A stretch of DNA of 64,000 nt. It comes from Bacteroidota bacterium (GTDB lineage: Bacteria > Bacteroidota > Bacteroidia > Cytophagales > Cyclobacteriaceae). The translations under genes were made by a program, and so were the position numbers. The notes under the pieces were generated by a model, which saw only the letters and a program-made list of their open reading frames with translations, had not been told where the DNA came from and made no database searches. The DNA lies in NCBI GenBank assembly GCA_016178785.1, contig JACOSO010000021.1:1-64000 (forward strand), in the 5' to 3' direction. The first letter of the stretch is position 1, and every line of letters starts with the position of its first letter. Shown in pieces: positions 23,519 through 33,415 of this stretch.

Positions 23519-25900
23519 ATGTTTCATAACTACTTAAAAATTGCAGTCAGAAATATCAACCGATATACTTCCTATACTTTAATTAATGTTTTAGGCCTGG
23601 CACTTGGAATATCTTGTGCGTTAATAATTTTCTCCGTAGTTAAACACCATCTGACCTTTGATAATTTTCATCCGAATTCAGATCGTATTTATCGTTTTGT
23701 AACCGAACAACACCGAGATCAGACCAGTTATCAATCAAGTGTCCCCAATCCATTGGGAAAAGTGTTTCGTGAAGATTACACTTTTGGTGAGAAAGTCGCA
23801 CGTATATGCACCTTTGATGAGTTGGTGATTACATTTGAGCTAAAAGGGAAAGAGAAAAAATTTAAGGAAGCTGAGGTGGCTTTTGTAGAATCTGAGTTCT
23901 TTGATATTTTCAACTACCCACTTAGTCAGGGAAATTCCCAAACTGCTTTAACCGAACCCAATACTGCAATTATAACCGAAAAAATTGCGCAAAAATATTT
24001 TGGTGACGAAAGCGCTATCGGTAAACTATTCAGGCTTGATAAAATTGAATTTAAAGTTACCGGCATACTAAAAGACTTTTCTAAAAATACAGATCGAAGG
24101 ACAGAAATCTATTTCTCGTACAGCACGCTCAAGGATTACAACGAATGGTTTGCAAGTGATGACTCTTGGGGAGGTATTTCAAGTCAAATGCAATGTTTTG
24201 TTAGACTTAAACCTGGCATTACATCTTCTGAAGTAGAGCAGGTGCTACCGGCTTATGTTAAAAAGTATCGTCCGACCAGCAAAAATGTACACCATTATAA
24301 ACTTCAGCCGCTCAATGATATCCATTTCAACGCTCAATATGGTGGTGTCATGGAGAAGCGTAATCTTTGGGTTCTTTCGTGTATCGGATTTTTTCTCCTC
24401 ATCACCGCTTGTGTTAATTTTATCAATCTGGCTACGGCCCAGGCAGTCAATCGTTCGAAAGAAGTAGGTATCCGAAAAGTTTTAGGTAGTGTTCGCAGGC
24501 AGCTCTTCTGGCAATTTATTTTGGAGACGGGTATCATCACACTATTAGCTATGGTAATCGCATATACCATTTCGCATTCCGCTTTGCCCTATGTGAGTGA
24601 GTGGTTCACATCTCCCATAAGCACCGATGTGCTTTTTGAATGGCCGTTGATGCTGTTTATGCTCCTGTTATTTTTTCTCGTGACCTTGGTCTCTGGCTCG
24701 TACCCTGGACTGATTTTGGCTGGCTTCAAACCAGTAGCTGCCCTGAAGGGGAAACTTTCACATCAGCATACCGGAGGATTCAAAATAAGACGCGCGCTGA
24801 TTATCACCCAGTTTTCTATTTCTCAGGTTCTCATGATCGCACTAATAGTAATTATTTATCAAATGCACTACGCAAAGCAATCTGATCTGGGATTTAACAA
24901 AGATGCCATTGTCATGGTACCCATTGGTTCGCACGATGAGAAAATGAATACATTGAAGCATCAGTTATCCGGAATATCTGGTGTTGAAAAGATTTCCCTT
25001 TGCTTTACTGCTCCGTCTGCTTCATGGTCTTGGAGTACTTCTTTGCGCTACGAGAATCGGGCAGAAGAAGAAGGTTTCTCGATCAATTTCAAAGGCGGTG
25101 ATGAGCATTACCTCTCCACATTTGATCTTGGCCTGGTCGCTGGAAGAAATCTATTGCCTTCCGATACAGCCAGGGAATTTTTAGTAAACGAAACATTTGT
25201 CAAGAAACTTAACTTACAATCACCTGATGATATTCTGGGCACAACGATCATCTCTGGTGGTGGTAGAATGAGGGGTCCGGTGGTTGGGGTTGTGAAAGAT
25301 TTTCATGATCAGTCATTCCATCAAAAAATCAATCCCATATTTATTTCGACAGTAAATGATCAGTACAACTATTATGCATTGAAAGTAAGCTCTTCAAATC
25401 TACAGAACACGTTGGCCGCCTTAGAGAAATCATGGAGTCAGATGTACCCTGAAAAGGTTTATGAATACACTTTTCTGGATGACCAAATTGCAGAATTTTA
25501 CGAGACGGAAGATACTGTACTGAAACTGATACAGGCATTTTCGTTTATCGCCATTCTTATTGGATGCATGGGTTTATACGGGCTGGTATCGTTTATGGCC
25601 GCACAAAAAACTAAGGAAATAGGAATACGTAAAGTTCTGGGTGGGAGTGTCTCACAAATACTTTGGATTTTCGGGAAGGAATTTTCCGGTCTCATTATTA
25701 TATCCTTTTTACTAGCTGCTCCGGCAAGCTGGTGGTTGATGAATGGATGGCTCCAGAATTTTCAGTATCGAATTGACATAGGTGCATGGATTTTTATAAT
25801 AGCTATATCGATCACATTCACTATTGCTCTGTTGACAGTTGGATTTCAGTCGTTCAAGGCAGCTTTAATGAATCCAGTGAATTCATTAAAGACTGAATAG
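23519..25900 (+). CDS. FtsX/MacB-like ABC transporter permease
   Basis: 793 residues with four long membrane regions: near residue 20-40 (YTLINVLGLALGISCALIIF), 285-305 (WVLSCIGFFLLITACVNFI), 330-400 and the C-terminus. Two FtsX domains are present, each with NRSKEVGIRKVLGS- and QKTKEIGIRKVLGGS-type signatures, and large periplasmic MacB-PCD domains between. Known: such permeases work with a separate ATPase in export, lipoprotein sorting or antimicrobial peptide resistance. No ATPase gene lies nearby, which is common for this Cytophagales-type family. The gene is intact and isolated. Confidence 0.93.
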   Translation: MFHNYLKIAVRNINRYTSYTLINVLGLALGISCALIIFSVVKHHLTFDNFHPNSDRIYRFVTEQHRDQTSYQSSVPNPLGKVFREDYTFGEKVARICTFDELVITFELKGKEKKFKEAEVAFVESEFFDIFNYPLSQGNSQTALTEPNTAIITEKIAQKYFGDESAIGKLFRLDKIEFKVTGILKDFSKNTDRRTEIYFSYSTLKDYNEWFASDDSWGGISSQMQCFVRLKPGITSSEVEQVLPAYVKKYRPTSKNVHHYKLQPLNDIHFNAQYGGVMEKRNLWVLSCIGFFLLITACVNFINLATAQAVNRSKEVGIRKVLGSVRRQLFWQFILETGIITLLAMVIAYTISHSALPYVSEWFTSPISTDVLFEWPLMLFMLLLFFLVTLVSGSYPGLILAGFKPVAALKGKLSHQHTGGFKIRRALIITQFSISQVLMIALIVIIYQMHYAKQSDLGFNKDAIVMVPIGSHDEKMNTLKHQLSGISGVEKISLCFTAPSASWSWSTSLRYENRAEEEGFSINFKGGDEHYLSTFDLGLVAGRNLLPSDTAREFLVNETFVKKLNLQSPDDILGTTIISGGGRMRGPVVGVVKDFHDQSFHQKINPIFISTVNDQYNYYALKVSSSNLQNTLAALEKSWSQMYPEKVYEYTFLDDQIAEFYETEDTVLKLIQAFSFIAILIGCMGLYGLVSFMAAQKTKEIGIRKVLGGSVSQILWIFGKEFSGLIIISFLLAAPASWWLMNGWLQNFQYRIDIGAWIFIIAISITFTIALLTVGFQSFKAALMNPVNSLKTE

Positions 25901-26008
25901 ACTGTTCATTCATTAAAGAATTGGCCAGGACTGGGTAGACCACAAGGTGAAAAGAGACCGCAACAATTCTACCTGAATATAACTGCTCCGAAAATATGCT
26001 TAAGTATT

Positions 26009-26890
26009 CTACTCTGGAGAATCCGCTGATCTGATTGGTGGAGTCAAATGCACCCACTCCATGGTCCAGTTAAGGCCGCCACCTTCCATGAAAAGTTTTT
26101 GACCATCGCGTATACCTGTAATTGGATACCACGCCCAGTTAGTAAATATCTGTTGACCCACAAAAACCGGATCGTCAGCTAATTGAATTTTCAGTATCAC
26201 ATCTCCATTGACAAGTGCGGGGCTATTGCTCTTAATGCAGATCCCTTGTGCACCTTCAATCTCGAATCCGTATTGCAAGTTCTCGGCAGTGTCCAACCAC
26301 ATCCACCGGCCGCGGAAGGAATCGGTGTTAACTGGATATTTTTTTTTGCCACCCGAATAACTTTGCAAGGCACTTGCGGCCATAGATCGTATTTCAGCAT
26401 CCTTGTCATTTCGCACCAAGTCAATGAATATCGATGGTTCAACTTGAGCTGTAACAAAACCCAGTGCCCATACTGCATCGGCCCGCGCTCCATTCTCCGA
26501 ACTTTTAAGCATGTCGAGTAAAAGAGGAGTAACTTTTTTCTTATTGGATTCTATGAGACCGATGAGGGTATTGGTGAGGCTATCATTGTCATGACCATCA
26601 AGTTCACCTTGTTCCATGGCGCGAAACAAATGAGGAAGCACCTTGATTCCCTCCAACCTTGTCAATGGCACAGCAGCAGTTTCGCGCACAAAAAAGTTTG
26701 GAGACTGAAGTAATGAATAAAGTTCCTTCACGTGCTCCGGGCCCGCCACTTTAGAAATGGCTTTGGCTGCTTTGATGGATGCTTCTATTTCATTGGGATT
26801 ATCCAACCGACTTATCAGATCATGCCACTGAAGTTGTTCTTTCGCCATACGGGGTTGCGTTATTTGTTTTTCATTTTGGCTGTTCTTCAT
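26009..26890 (-). CDS. HEAT-repeat protein with unknown C-terminal domain
   Basis: 293 residues from ATG 26890 (a second Met at 26848 is possible). Residues about 30-190 form HEAT/PBS-type repeats: HVKELYSLLQSPNFFVRETAAVPLTRL, IGLIESNKKKVTPLLLDML, ENGARADAVWALGFV, DAEIRSMAASALQSY. The C-terminal about 95 residues (FRGRWMWLDTAENLQYGFE ... LNWTMEWVHLTPPI) are beta-rich and unrecognised. There is no signal peptide, so it is cytoplasmic, probably binding another protein. It lies 18 bp downstream of a 75-residue gene that may encode its partner. Confidence 0.82.
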   Translation of the reverse strand: MKNSQNEKQITQPRMAKEQLQWHDLISRLDNPNEIEASIKAAKAISKVAGPEHVKELYSLLQSPNFFVRETAAVPLTRLEGIKVLPHLFRAMEQGELDGHDNDSLTNTLIGLIESNKKKVTPLLLDMLKSSENGARADAVWALGFVTAQVEPSIFIDLVRNDKDAEIRSMAASALQSYSGGKKKYPVNTDSFRGRWMWLDTAENLQYGFEIEGAQGICIKSNSPALVNGDVILKIQLADDPVFVGQQIFTNWAWYPITGIRDGQKLFMEGGGLNWTMEWVHLTPPIRSADSPE

Positions 26891-26908
26891 TTGGCCGTTC
26901 CCGTTCTG

Positions 26909-27136
26909 CTACCTTAACCGATGTTCCCCTTCTTTTAACCAGTATTGAAGGTCAAAGCCACGACCCCACCATGACCTGGAAATCTTGTCTGCTTCCTCAT
27001 CAGACACATTCAGTTTGTATGTTTTGGTTTGCTCATCAAAGTAGATGTACATCAGCAAATCATATTGCTGATTTACAAATTGCATTTCATACCTACCGGT
27101 TTCTTTGTTGAGCACATAATCGGCAAACATGGCCAT
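26909..27136 (-). CDS. Small hypothetical protein paired with the HEAT protein (75 aa)
   Basis: 75 residues from ATG 27136 (an alternative Met at 27130). The composition is acidic and aromatic: NQQYDLLMYIYFDEQTKTYKLNV and SRSWWGRGFDLQYWLKEGEHR. No family recognised; no signal or membrane segment. The 18-bp gap to the HEAT-repeat gene suggests one transcript and perhaps a complex. This is position evidence only. Confidence 0.6.
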   Translation of the reverse strand: MAMFADYVLNKETGRYEMQFVNQQYDLLMYIYFDEQTKTYKLNVSDEEADKISRSWWGRGFDLQYWLKEGEHRLR

Positions 27137-27426
27137 AGAGATGAGATTGCTGAATATATAAAACTAATGAATTCCCCAGATAAGTTGATAATCTGCGAGG
27201 GTGCCCTTTTCAAATTGTCGCGGGGTGATTGTAATTAGAGGGAAGACAAAACTTTTAGGTTATTGTTTGTCGTGACCAACAATCTTAAACCTCAGAATCA
27301 TGACACAAAAAATCCGTGTCGCAAAACTTTGCTGAGCTGAATTTGCAATTCTGCGTTGCAAACTGCAGTAAAAAATTGAAGATGATGCTAACTGGTCTGC
27401 GTTTTCAAAAATAAGAAAATCAGTGT
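27137..27426. other. Gene-free stretch upstream of the small protein
   Basis: No gene seen. A short inverted repeat GACAC/GTGTC with the loop AAAAAATCC lies near 27303-27324. The rest is unremarkable and presumably contains the promoter for the minus-strand pair. Confidence 0.4.
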
Positions 27427-27494
27427 AGTGGTGGAGTGTGTTGCGGGTCAGTCAGGCGCCACCACAACAACAAAGGCGACCAACTTCAACCAAG
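27427..27494 (+). repeat. Composite repeat, head only
   Basis: It matches the head part of copies A-D (GTGTTGCGGGTCAG ... CAACAACAAAGGCGACC) but lacks the core and tail. It ends 52 bp before the stop of the minus-strand gene at 27546. Confidence 0.7.
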
Positions 27495-27545
27495 TTTTCT
27501 AAAATCGGATTGCTTTGCGAAAAATATTGGCATCATACTCAAAAA

Positions 27546-27926
27546 TTATTTTCTCTTATTTATTGCGAAAATCAATGCTGAAGAAATAATACACATTACT
27601 AAAGCACTAATGATCAGTGCATTTTCTTTTTGTAAAATTCCAATTAAGAAGTCGCCAACAAACATTACTAAAAAGAAAATGTATGCAATTGTCAGCATGG
27701 GAATTGATCTTTTAAATGTCGCAAAGGCAAAGATAAAACCAAGGGCAAATTGCCGGGCAGCCCACATATAAATTACATAGTCAACGCCTTTAGCGTTAAG
27801 GTCAACTGTCTCCACAACGGATTGCGGTGAAATGCATAATACTACACTTACCATAATTTCCATAAATGCAAAAAGCCCTGATACTATAAGTATCCACTTT
27901 GGCAATGATTTTTGTTCTTCAGTCAT
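27546..27926 (-). CDS. Four-helix membrane protein, unknown (126 aa)
   Basis: 126 residues with four likely membrane segments: ILIVSGLFAFMEIMVSVVLC, YMWAARQFALGFIFAFAT, MLTIAYIFFLVMFVGDFLIG and ALIISALVMCIISSALIFAI. The pattern resembles small integral membrane proteins of unknown role (DoxX-like or DUF4267-like layout), but no diagnostic motif is visible. It stands alone between repeats. Confidence 0.7.
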   Translation of the reverse strand: MTEEQKSLPKWILIVSGLFAFMEIMVSVVLCISPQSVVETVDLNAKGVDYVIYMWAARQFALGFIFAFATFKRSIPMLTIAYIFFLVMFVGDFLIGILQKENALIISALVMCIISSALIFAINKRK

Positions 27927-28070
27927 AATTTTAAGTTTGGTTGTCAGTCGTGACGAAACTAATTAAAGAAATGAACTCTTCAAACTTGCCGATCGCCCGA
28001 AACTGGCATACGCACTTTTGTTAATGCGCATGTGCTATTCTTCGTTCGAAGTATCGTTTCATGAGATCAG

Positions 28071-28634
28071 TCATTTTTTCGCAGGCTCATAGTAAAAAGT
28101 TACTGCACCACAACCAAATGTTTTTGTTTTTAAGAGTTTGAGATTAATTCTATCCTGAACGTTTTTAAATAGTGGCAAACCGCTTCCTACTATAGTTGGC
28201 TGAACACTGAGTTGGTATTCATCAATTAAGTCAAGTTTCATTAAGGCTACTATCAAACTTGGGCTGCCAACTACAATGTTTTTACTCCCGCCATTGCGGG
28301 ATTGCTTGAGTTCTATAACTTCTTCCTTAATGACTTCCTTTTTCAATTTTGTATTTCTCCATTCAACTTTTTCCAGCGTGTGGGAAAAAACAATTTTTGA
28401 AATGCTGTCTATTAGAATAGCAAATTCATCTATTGGTTTGTTACCGGTAGGATTTTTTACTACAGTTGGCCAGTAACTTTCCATAAGTTGATATGCTATC
28501 CTTCCGTATATAAGGGTGTCTGCTCTACTTAATAGCTCATTGTAATGTTGATGTATTTCATCGTCAGCAATCATTGCTGTGTGGTCGCAAAACCCATCAA
28601 GTGTCATATTGATTGCTGCAATTAGTTTTCTCAT
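28071..28634 (-). CDS. RibD C-terminal/dihydrofolate reductase-family protein
   Basis: 187 residues. The start MRKLIAAINMTLDGFCDHT and the segments RADTLIYGRIAYQLMESYWP, KNIVVGSPSLIVALMKLDLIDEY and VQPTIVGSGLPLFKN are typical of the YyaP/RibD C-terminal group. Known: the fold binds NADPH and reduces pteridine- or pyrimidine-type substrates, but stand-alone members rarely have known substrates. It is cytoplasmic. No operon partner is obvious; the MATE gene upstream is 48 bp away on the same strand. Confidence 0.88.
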   Translation of the reverse strand: MRKLIAAINMTLDGFCDHTAMIADDEIHQHYNELLSRADTLIYGRIAYQLMESYWPTVVKNPTGNKPIDEFAILIDSISKIVFSHTLEKVEWRNTKLKKEVIKEEVIELKQSRNGGSKNIVVGSPSLIVALMKLDLIDEYQLSVQPTIVGSGLPLFKNVQDRINLKLLKTKTFGCGAVTFYYEPAKK

Positions 28635-28682
28635 ACTATTTTGTAACTATGGAAAAAAATTACTGCGTAATCCATGTTAACG

Positions 28683-30119
28683 TTACACCTTCACAGCTTT
28701 CCATCCACCTCTTGAAAAGAGCCAAAGTGTAAATAACCCTACCGATGTTTCGGAAATAAATACGCCCCAAAATACACCTGAATGTTGCCAGTCGAGGGTG
28801 ATGGCTAGGTAATAGGATAATGGAATTTGTATAAACCAAAAGAACACCAGGTTGATTTTTGTTGGCGTATTGGTATCACCCGCTCCATTGAATGCCTGAC
28901 TCGACACCATCCACCAGCCGTACACCAGGTAAGAATACGAGAGTATGCGGATCCACTCACCGCCAATAGCGATCACACGTGCATCATCTGTAAAAATGTC
29001 TACCAGTGATTCGTTCCAAGTGAAATACACAACAGAAACAAAAATGAGAAATATCATATTGTAAAAACCAATCCTCCAAACGGATGACTCCGCCCGCTCC
29101 GGATGTCCTGCTCCCAGGTTTTGTCCAACCAAAGTAGCAGCTGCATTAGATAGTCCCCAGGCAGGCATAAGCGTAAACATCATAAGCCGCACAGCAATAG
29201 TGGCGCCTGCTACCGCTTCGTTACTTACACTCGCCAATATGCGCATGAGAAAAATCCACGAGGTCATGGCCACAATCATTTGGCCCACTCCGCCTAACGA
29301 AGTGCGCACAATATTGAGAACAATTTTAACATCCCAATAAATTTGAGAAAAAGATACGCGGATGTGCTTCCCACCTTGCAAAAGAGTCCACAGCTGAATG
29401 AGAACAGCGATGCCACGGCCTGTGGTTGTAGCTATACCAGCGCCTTCAATACCAAAGGCGGGAATAGGTCCCCATCCAAAAATCAGAAGCGGATCTAAAA
29501 GTATGTTTATGCCATTGGCGATCCATAATACTCGCATGGCAATGGCTGCATCTCCTGCTCCACGAAATATCGCATTGATCACGAATAACAAAACAATGAC
29601 TACGTTTCCACCTAGCATCCATCGCGTAAAGCGGTAGCCATGTTCGATGCCCCAAGCATCTGCGCCCATGATTGCGAGTAAGTCCTTCGCAAAGAAAATC
29701 CCCGCAATGGCAAACGGAATGGAACACAACACGCTCAGAAAAATAGATTGCACTGCAGCGATACCGGCATCTTCCATTTTCTTCTCTCCCACTCTTCTGG
29801 CAATGATTGCCGTAACAGCAGTGGCGAGTCCCATCGCGAGGGAGTACAATAAAAACAAATATGTCTCGGTAAGACCAACGGTAGCTACAGCGGAAGGCCC
29901 CAGCTTGCCCACAAAAAATATATCTACCACTGCGAATGTAGACTCCATCACCAACTCTAAGATCATGGGCACGGCCAACAGAAAGATGGCTCTTTTAAGA
30001 TCAATCTTGGTGTAGTCAGCTTCGGTGCCGCGGATGGCATCTTTAAGTGCCTGCCAATTCGAGTTAGATGGCAGTGGGGCAACTACCTCAGAGACTAATT
30101 CCTGGTTCGCGTGTTCCAT
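28683..30119 (-). CDS. MATE-family efflux transporter
   Basis: 478 residues, about twelve membrane segments in two MatE halves, starting with the cytoplasmic tail and IDLKRAIFLLAVPMILELVME. It contains FVGKLGPSAVATVGLTE, INAIFRGAGDAAIAMRV and AWGLSNAAATLVGQNLGAGHPE, all typical of the family. Known: MATE pumps export cationic drugs or metabolites using H+ or Na+. The first of its likely downstream genes is the RibD-like reductase. Confidence 0.93.
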   Translation of the reverse strand: MEHANQELVSEVVAPLPSNSNWQALKDAIRGTEADYTKIDLKRAIFLLAVPMILELVMESTFAVVDIFFVGKLGPSAVATVGLTETYLFLLYSLAMGLATAVTAIIARRVGEKKMEDAGIAAVQSIFLSVLCSIPFAIAGIFFAKDLLAIMGADAWGIEHGYRFTRWMLGGNVVIVLLFVINAIFRGAGDAAIAMRVLWIANGINILLDPLLIFGWGPIPAFGIEGAGIATTTGRGIAVLIQLWTLLQGGKHIRVSFSQIYWDVKIVLNIVRTSLGGVGQMIVAMTSWIFLMRILASVSNEAVAGATIAVRLMMFTLMPAWGLSNAAATLVGQNLGAGHPERAESSVWRIGFYNMIFLIFVSVVYFTWNESLVDIFTDDARVIAIGGEWIRILSYSYLVYGWWMVSSQAFNGAGDTNTPTKINLVFFWFIQIPLSYYLAITLDWQHSGVFWGVFISETSVGLFTLWLFSRGGWKAVKV

Positions 30120-30252
30120 GTCTTAAACTAATTTAATTGATCATGCCGAAAGTAAGCCGCCTTTAGTGACAACGCTATGTCATCAATAAAGTTTATTACA
30201 CAAATTTAATTGTCGTTCGGTTTAACAAGGGTGGTCAAATACGACATTGTGA

Positions 30253-30511
30253 GGGGTGGATTGCGCTAAATACAACAAAAGGCGACCAACTTCAACTAAG
30301 GGCAAAACGCGCTAAATTTTTGGGGATTCTTCGCTGGTAATAATTATTTTTTATATGGCTGTATATTCAAGACCCGTGCAAAGTTTAAGCGTCTTGCTCT
30401 TTTGCCGCTCAGAATTTGGGTTCATTTTTTTCGCAACCAATCCTGAGCAAAGCGAAGGATCTCCTCTTCGCAGCTCCGATCAAAGCTAACAACATCGACT
30501 TTGGGCAAAAA
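30253..30511 (+). repeat. Composite dispersed repeat, copy B
   Basis: Head (30253-30300) shortened, then the core from CTAAATTTTTGGGGATTC to TCTCCTCTTCGCAGCTCC, and the tail AACATCGACTTTGGGCAAA. It is directly followed by copy C, so the two are in tandem. Confidence 0.88.
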
Positions 30512-30800
30512 AGTGTGGGGCTTGGAGTGTGAATGTCTCGGATCAGGTGACACCGCAACAACGAAAGGTGACCAACTTAAACCAAGAATAAAACGCGTGC
30601 TAAATTTTTGAGGATTCTTCGCTGGTAATAATTATTTTTTATATGGTTGTATATTCAAGACCCGTGCAAAAGTTTAAGCGTCTTGCTCTTTTGCCGCTCA
30701 GAATTTGTGTTCATTTTTTTTGCAACCAATCCTGAGCAAAGCGAAGGATCTCCTCTTCGCAGCTCTGATCAAAGCTAACAACACCGACCTTGGACAGAGT
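30512..30800 (+). repeat. Composite dispersed repeat, copy C
   Basis: A complete unit: head with CACCGCAACAACGAAAGGTG, core (TAAATTTTTGAGGATTC onward), tail ACACCGACCTTGGACA. It ends 15 bp before the stop of the outer-membrane protein gene. Copies B and C occupy almost the whole 696-bp gap 30120-30815; the first 130 bp of the gap show nothing else. Confidence 0.9.
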
Positions 30801-30815
30801 GAACGATTCACACAT

Positions 30816-33275
30816 TTAGTTCCCAATTCTTTTCTGCACATCTTCCAGTGTATTTCTTCTATGCGAGGCTTTGCCAGTCGCTTTACCCATCGTATAGGTG
30901 AAGTTGAGCCTTACTATACGGGTTTCATTGCGAACATAAATATTCATGTCGAGCCCGGGATATTCGATTCTATTCCGCACCCGATTTGTTTGGAATATGT
31001 CGGTGATATTCAAGCGTAAGGTGGCTTTTTTGTTAAATAGCTGTTTCTGTAGTCCTGCATTTAATGACCCCAAGGCCTGGTTCTGAAAAAGTCCCGTCAC
31101 CGTGGGGGCATTGTACACTCCCACAATTTCTCCTGTCATTCCCCAAGGCAAGGTGATTGTCTGTGAAACGTTCGCTATACCGCTAAAACGACTTGATGTA
31201 TAAATTTCATTCAGGAATTGAGTGTTGAAATTATTGTAGAATAAATTGAGGTTACAGTTTATCGTCCAATGGTTGGTTACTCTAATGGGAGCAATAACGG
31301 TGAGATAATAATTTTGAAAGGCATCAAAATTCTTCTTGATAGCATAGCTGGATACCTGGTTTTCATAAAGGAGAATGGCAAATGCCATGTACTGTGCGAT
31401 AGAACTGTATCCAAAGTTAATTACATAGTCTTTTGCAATAGTTTGTGAGACCTGGAAGTTGTGGGTAAACTGTGGCAGTAAAGTTGGGTTGCCAAACTGG
31501 CTGTCGAATGGATCAAAGTAGAAGACATAGGGATACAGGTCTTTATAAGTAGGTCGGTCAATGCGGTAACTATAAGACAGGCCCAACTGATAATTCTCAG
31601 TAAGATTGCGATTGAAGGTAATGCCTGGAAAGACATTAAAATAATTTCGCTCGATGGATTTATTGGCCCTTATGGAAGAGCCCCGGTATTGGGTATGCTC
31701 TGCCCGAAGACCCAATTGAGCATCAAAACCCAGCAGTTTTGTTTTTACGTTAACGTAGCCTGCACCTATTTGCTCAGCATATTTGAAGTCACTTGATCGG
31801 ATCGTGTCTGTTTCGTATTGACCACTCAGATTATTTTTAAAACGTATATCGTTTACAGTTTTTACATAACTACACTTGATACCTGTTTCGAAAGACACTT
31901 GTTCGTTCAGACGATGAGTGTAATCTGCTCTTCCTGTATAGATATTAAATGAGGAGTGTTGATTGCTCAATACATTGTACTCATTTTTATAAACATCGCT
32001 TTTCTCGAATCGTTTTATAATAAAATTGTCATTCAGGTTAAATCCGTACGTGGAGTGATCAAAATCAACAGTAAGTTCACTTCCGACACGATTAAAAGTG
32101 TGTTTATACCCAACTGAGCCGGAAATGTTGTACCACCGGTATTGCTGATCATTAGCTATTGTAAATGTGGAATCAGGTTCGTAAGCTGAGGCCGCTCTGA
32201 TTTGTACGAATGAGTTGTTATCAGTAAACCGCTCGTTGTAGCTTCCGGTAGTACTTATAGCAATTGAGTTCCTGGGATTCCATTGCCATTCTGATCCTGC
32301 CTGCCATGTGTGTGATGGCAATTGTTGAACCCGATGAATCTCTTGCGTAAAGCTGATTGCTGTACCATTGCCTGGTGAAATCCGCTCAGCCCACGCATAG
32401 TAAAATCGTTTATCAAAGACATATCCGTAGTTAAGAAAATGTGCCCATTTCTTAGTACGGTAGTTGAGGTTAATATTTCCATTGGCTTTGCCGTAGCGAC
32501 CGTAACCTGTTCCTACGGTGGCGGAACCATTAAAGCCTTCACGCGTGCTCTTTTTCATTTTTATATTGATCATCCCGGAATTGCCAGCCGCATCATAGCG
32601 TGCGGATGGATTGGAGATAACCTCTACGGTAGCAATGCTGTTTGCATTCATACTGCGAAGCAGTGTGGCAAGTTCGGCAGGTGGCAGGTAGGTAATCTTT
32701 CCGTCAATCATTATAGTAACACCTGTTTTTCCGTTGAGCGAAATCTGATCGTTTTGGTCTATGCTCACACCGGGCGTTCGTTGCAAAAGTTCTGCGGCAT
32801 TGCCCCCGGCAGCAACGACAGAGTTTTGCGCATGGAATATGAGTTTGCCACCTTCTTGTTCGATTAAAGGTTTCTGCCCGCGAACAACTACTTCACCAAG
32901 CAGTTGGGTATCTTCTTTTAAAATTATTTCAGGTGCCGTGAAACGGTTAGCTCCATCTTGCAGTTCGATGGCCATCGATTGCTTGCGGTATCCAACAAAT
33001 GTCAGTGTCAGAATGTATTTTCCACGTGCTACAGATTCGAACGTGTACTGACCAGTGGCACTGGTAGTTGTTCCAGTTATAAGAACTGAGTCCTGCGGTT
33101 GCCGCAATAAGACTGTAACATATTCTATTGGCTCACCTTTCCCATTGCTGACACTCCCTTCAATTCTTCCCGCCTTGTCGACCGGCAGGCCGGATGTTGG
33201 CTGAGCGACAGAACAAATAACAATCGCCATGTACAAAAGACTGGCGATAATGATTTTAAGCATAATTTTTCTCAT
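30816..33275 (-). CDS. Outer-membrane beta-barrel receptor with CarboxypepD-like domain
   Basis: 819 residues. Signal peptide (ending near CSVAQP), a carboxypeptidase regulatory-like domain (about 38-120, GSVSNGKGEPIEYVTVLLRQP), a plug (about 128-240, VVVRGQKPLIEQEGGKL ... GVSIDQNDQISLNGKTGV) and a barrel of the OMP_b-brl_3 type. No TonB box was confirmed. Known: this family includes TonB-dependent-like proteins of unresolved substrate. An AraC-type membrane regulator is encoded directly upstream on the same strand, and a copy of that regulator's 3' tail lies in the gap. Regulation of the barrel gene by it is inferred from position only. Confidence 0.9.
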   Translation of the reverse strand: MRKIMLKIIIASLLYMAIVICSVAQPTSGLPVDKAGRIEGSVSNGKGEPIEYVTVLLRQPQDSVLITGTTTSATGQYTFESVARGKYILTLTFVGYRKQSMAIELQDGANRFTAPEIILKEDTQLLGEVVVRGQKPLIEQEGGKLIFHAQNSVVAAGGNAAELLQRTPGVSIDQNDQISLNGKTGVTIMIDGKITYLPPAELATLLRSMNANSIATVEVISNPSARYDAAGNSGMINIKMKKSTREGFNGSATVGTGYGRYGKANGNINLNYRTKKWAHFLNYGYVFDKRFYYAWAERISPGNGTAISFTQEIHRVQQLPSHTWQAGSEWQWNPRNSIAISTTGSYNERFTDNNSFVQIRAASAYEPDSTFTIANDQQYRWYNISGSVGYKHTFNRVGSELTVDFDHSTYGFNLNDNFIIKRFEKSDVYKNEYNVLSNQHSSFNIYTGRADYTHRLNEQVSFETGIKCSYVKTVNDIRFKNNLSGQYETDTIRSSDFKYAEQIGAGYVNVKTKLLGFDAQLGLRAEHTQYRGSSIRANKSIERNYFNVFPGITFNRNLTENYQLGLSYSYRIDRPTYKDLYPYVFYFDPFDSQFGNPTLLPQFTHNFQVSQTIAKDYVINFGYSSIAQYMAFAILLYENQVSSYAIKKNFDAFQNYYLTVIAPIRVTNHWTINCNLNLFYNNFNTQFLNEIYTSSRFSGIANVSQTITLPWGMTGEIVGVYNAPTVTGLFQNQALGSLNAGLQKQLFNKKATLRLNITDIFQTNRVRNRIEYPGLDMNIYVRNETRIVRLNFTYTMGKATGKASHRRNTLEDVQKRIGN

Positions 33276-33310
33276 GAAATTCGATTGGTTTGATTTTCCA
33301 ATAAATTTCA

Positions 33311-33412
33311 GAGAAACCGGATGGCGACCCGTTCAGTCCGATAAAGTATAACCTAATTTCAGCCTTAAACCCGGTATGATTTATTTTTCGATACTCCGTT
33401 GGAGTTACCCTG
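33311..33412 (+). repeat. Tandem copy of the AraC gene 3' end (outer copy)
   Basis: About 102 bp similar to 33416-33519, in the same orientation. In the minus-strand frame it encodes GVTPTEYRKINHTGFKAE, matching the regulator's own end (GVTPTEYRKTNHPGFKSEN). It lacks the stop at the matching place and is not translated from the gene. Confidence 0.88.
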
Positions 33413-33415
33413 CGA

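Noticed and set aside
30705-31019. Open frame starting in repeat copy C and running into the barrel gene
   Set aside because: It is repeat sequence followed by the antisense of the outer-membrane gene.
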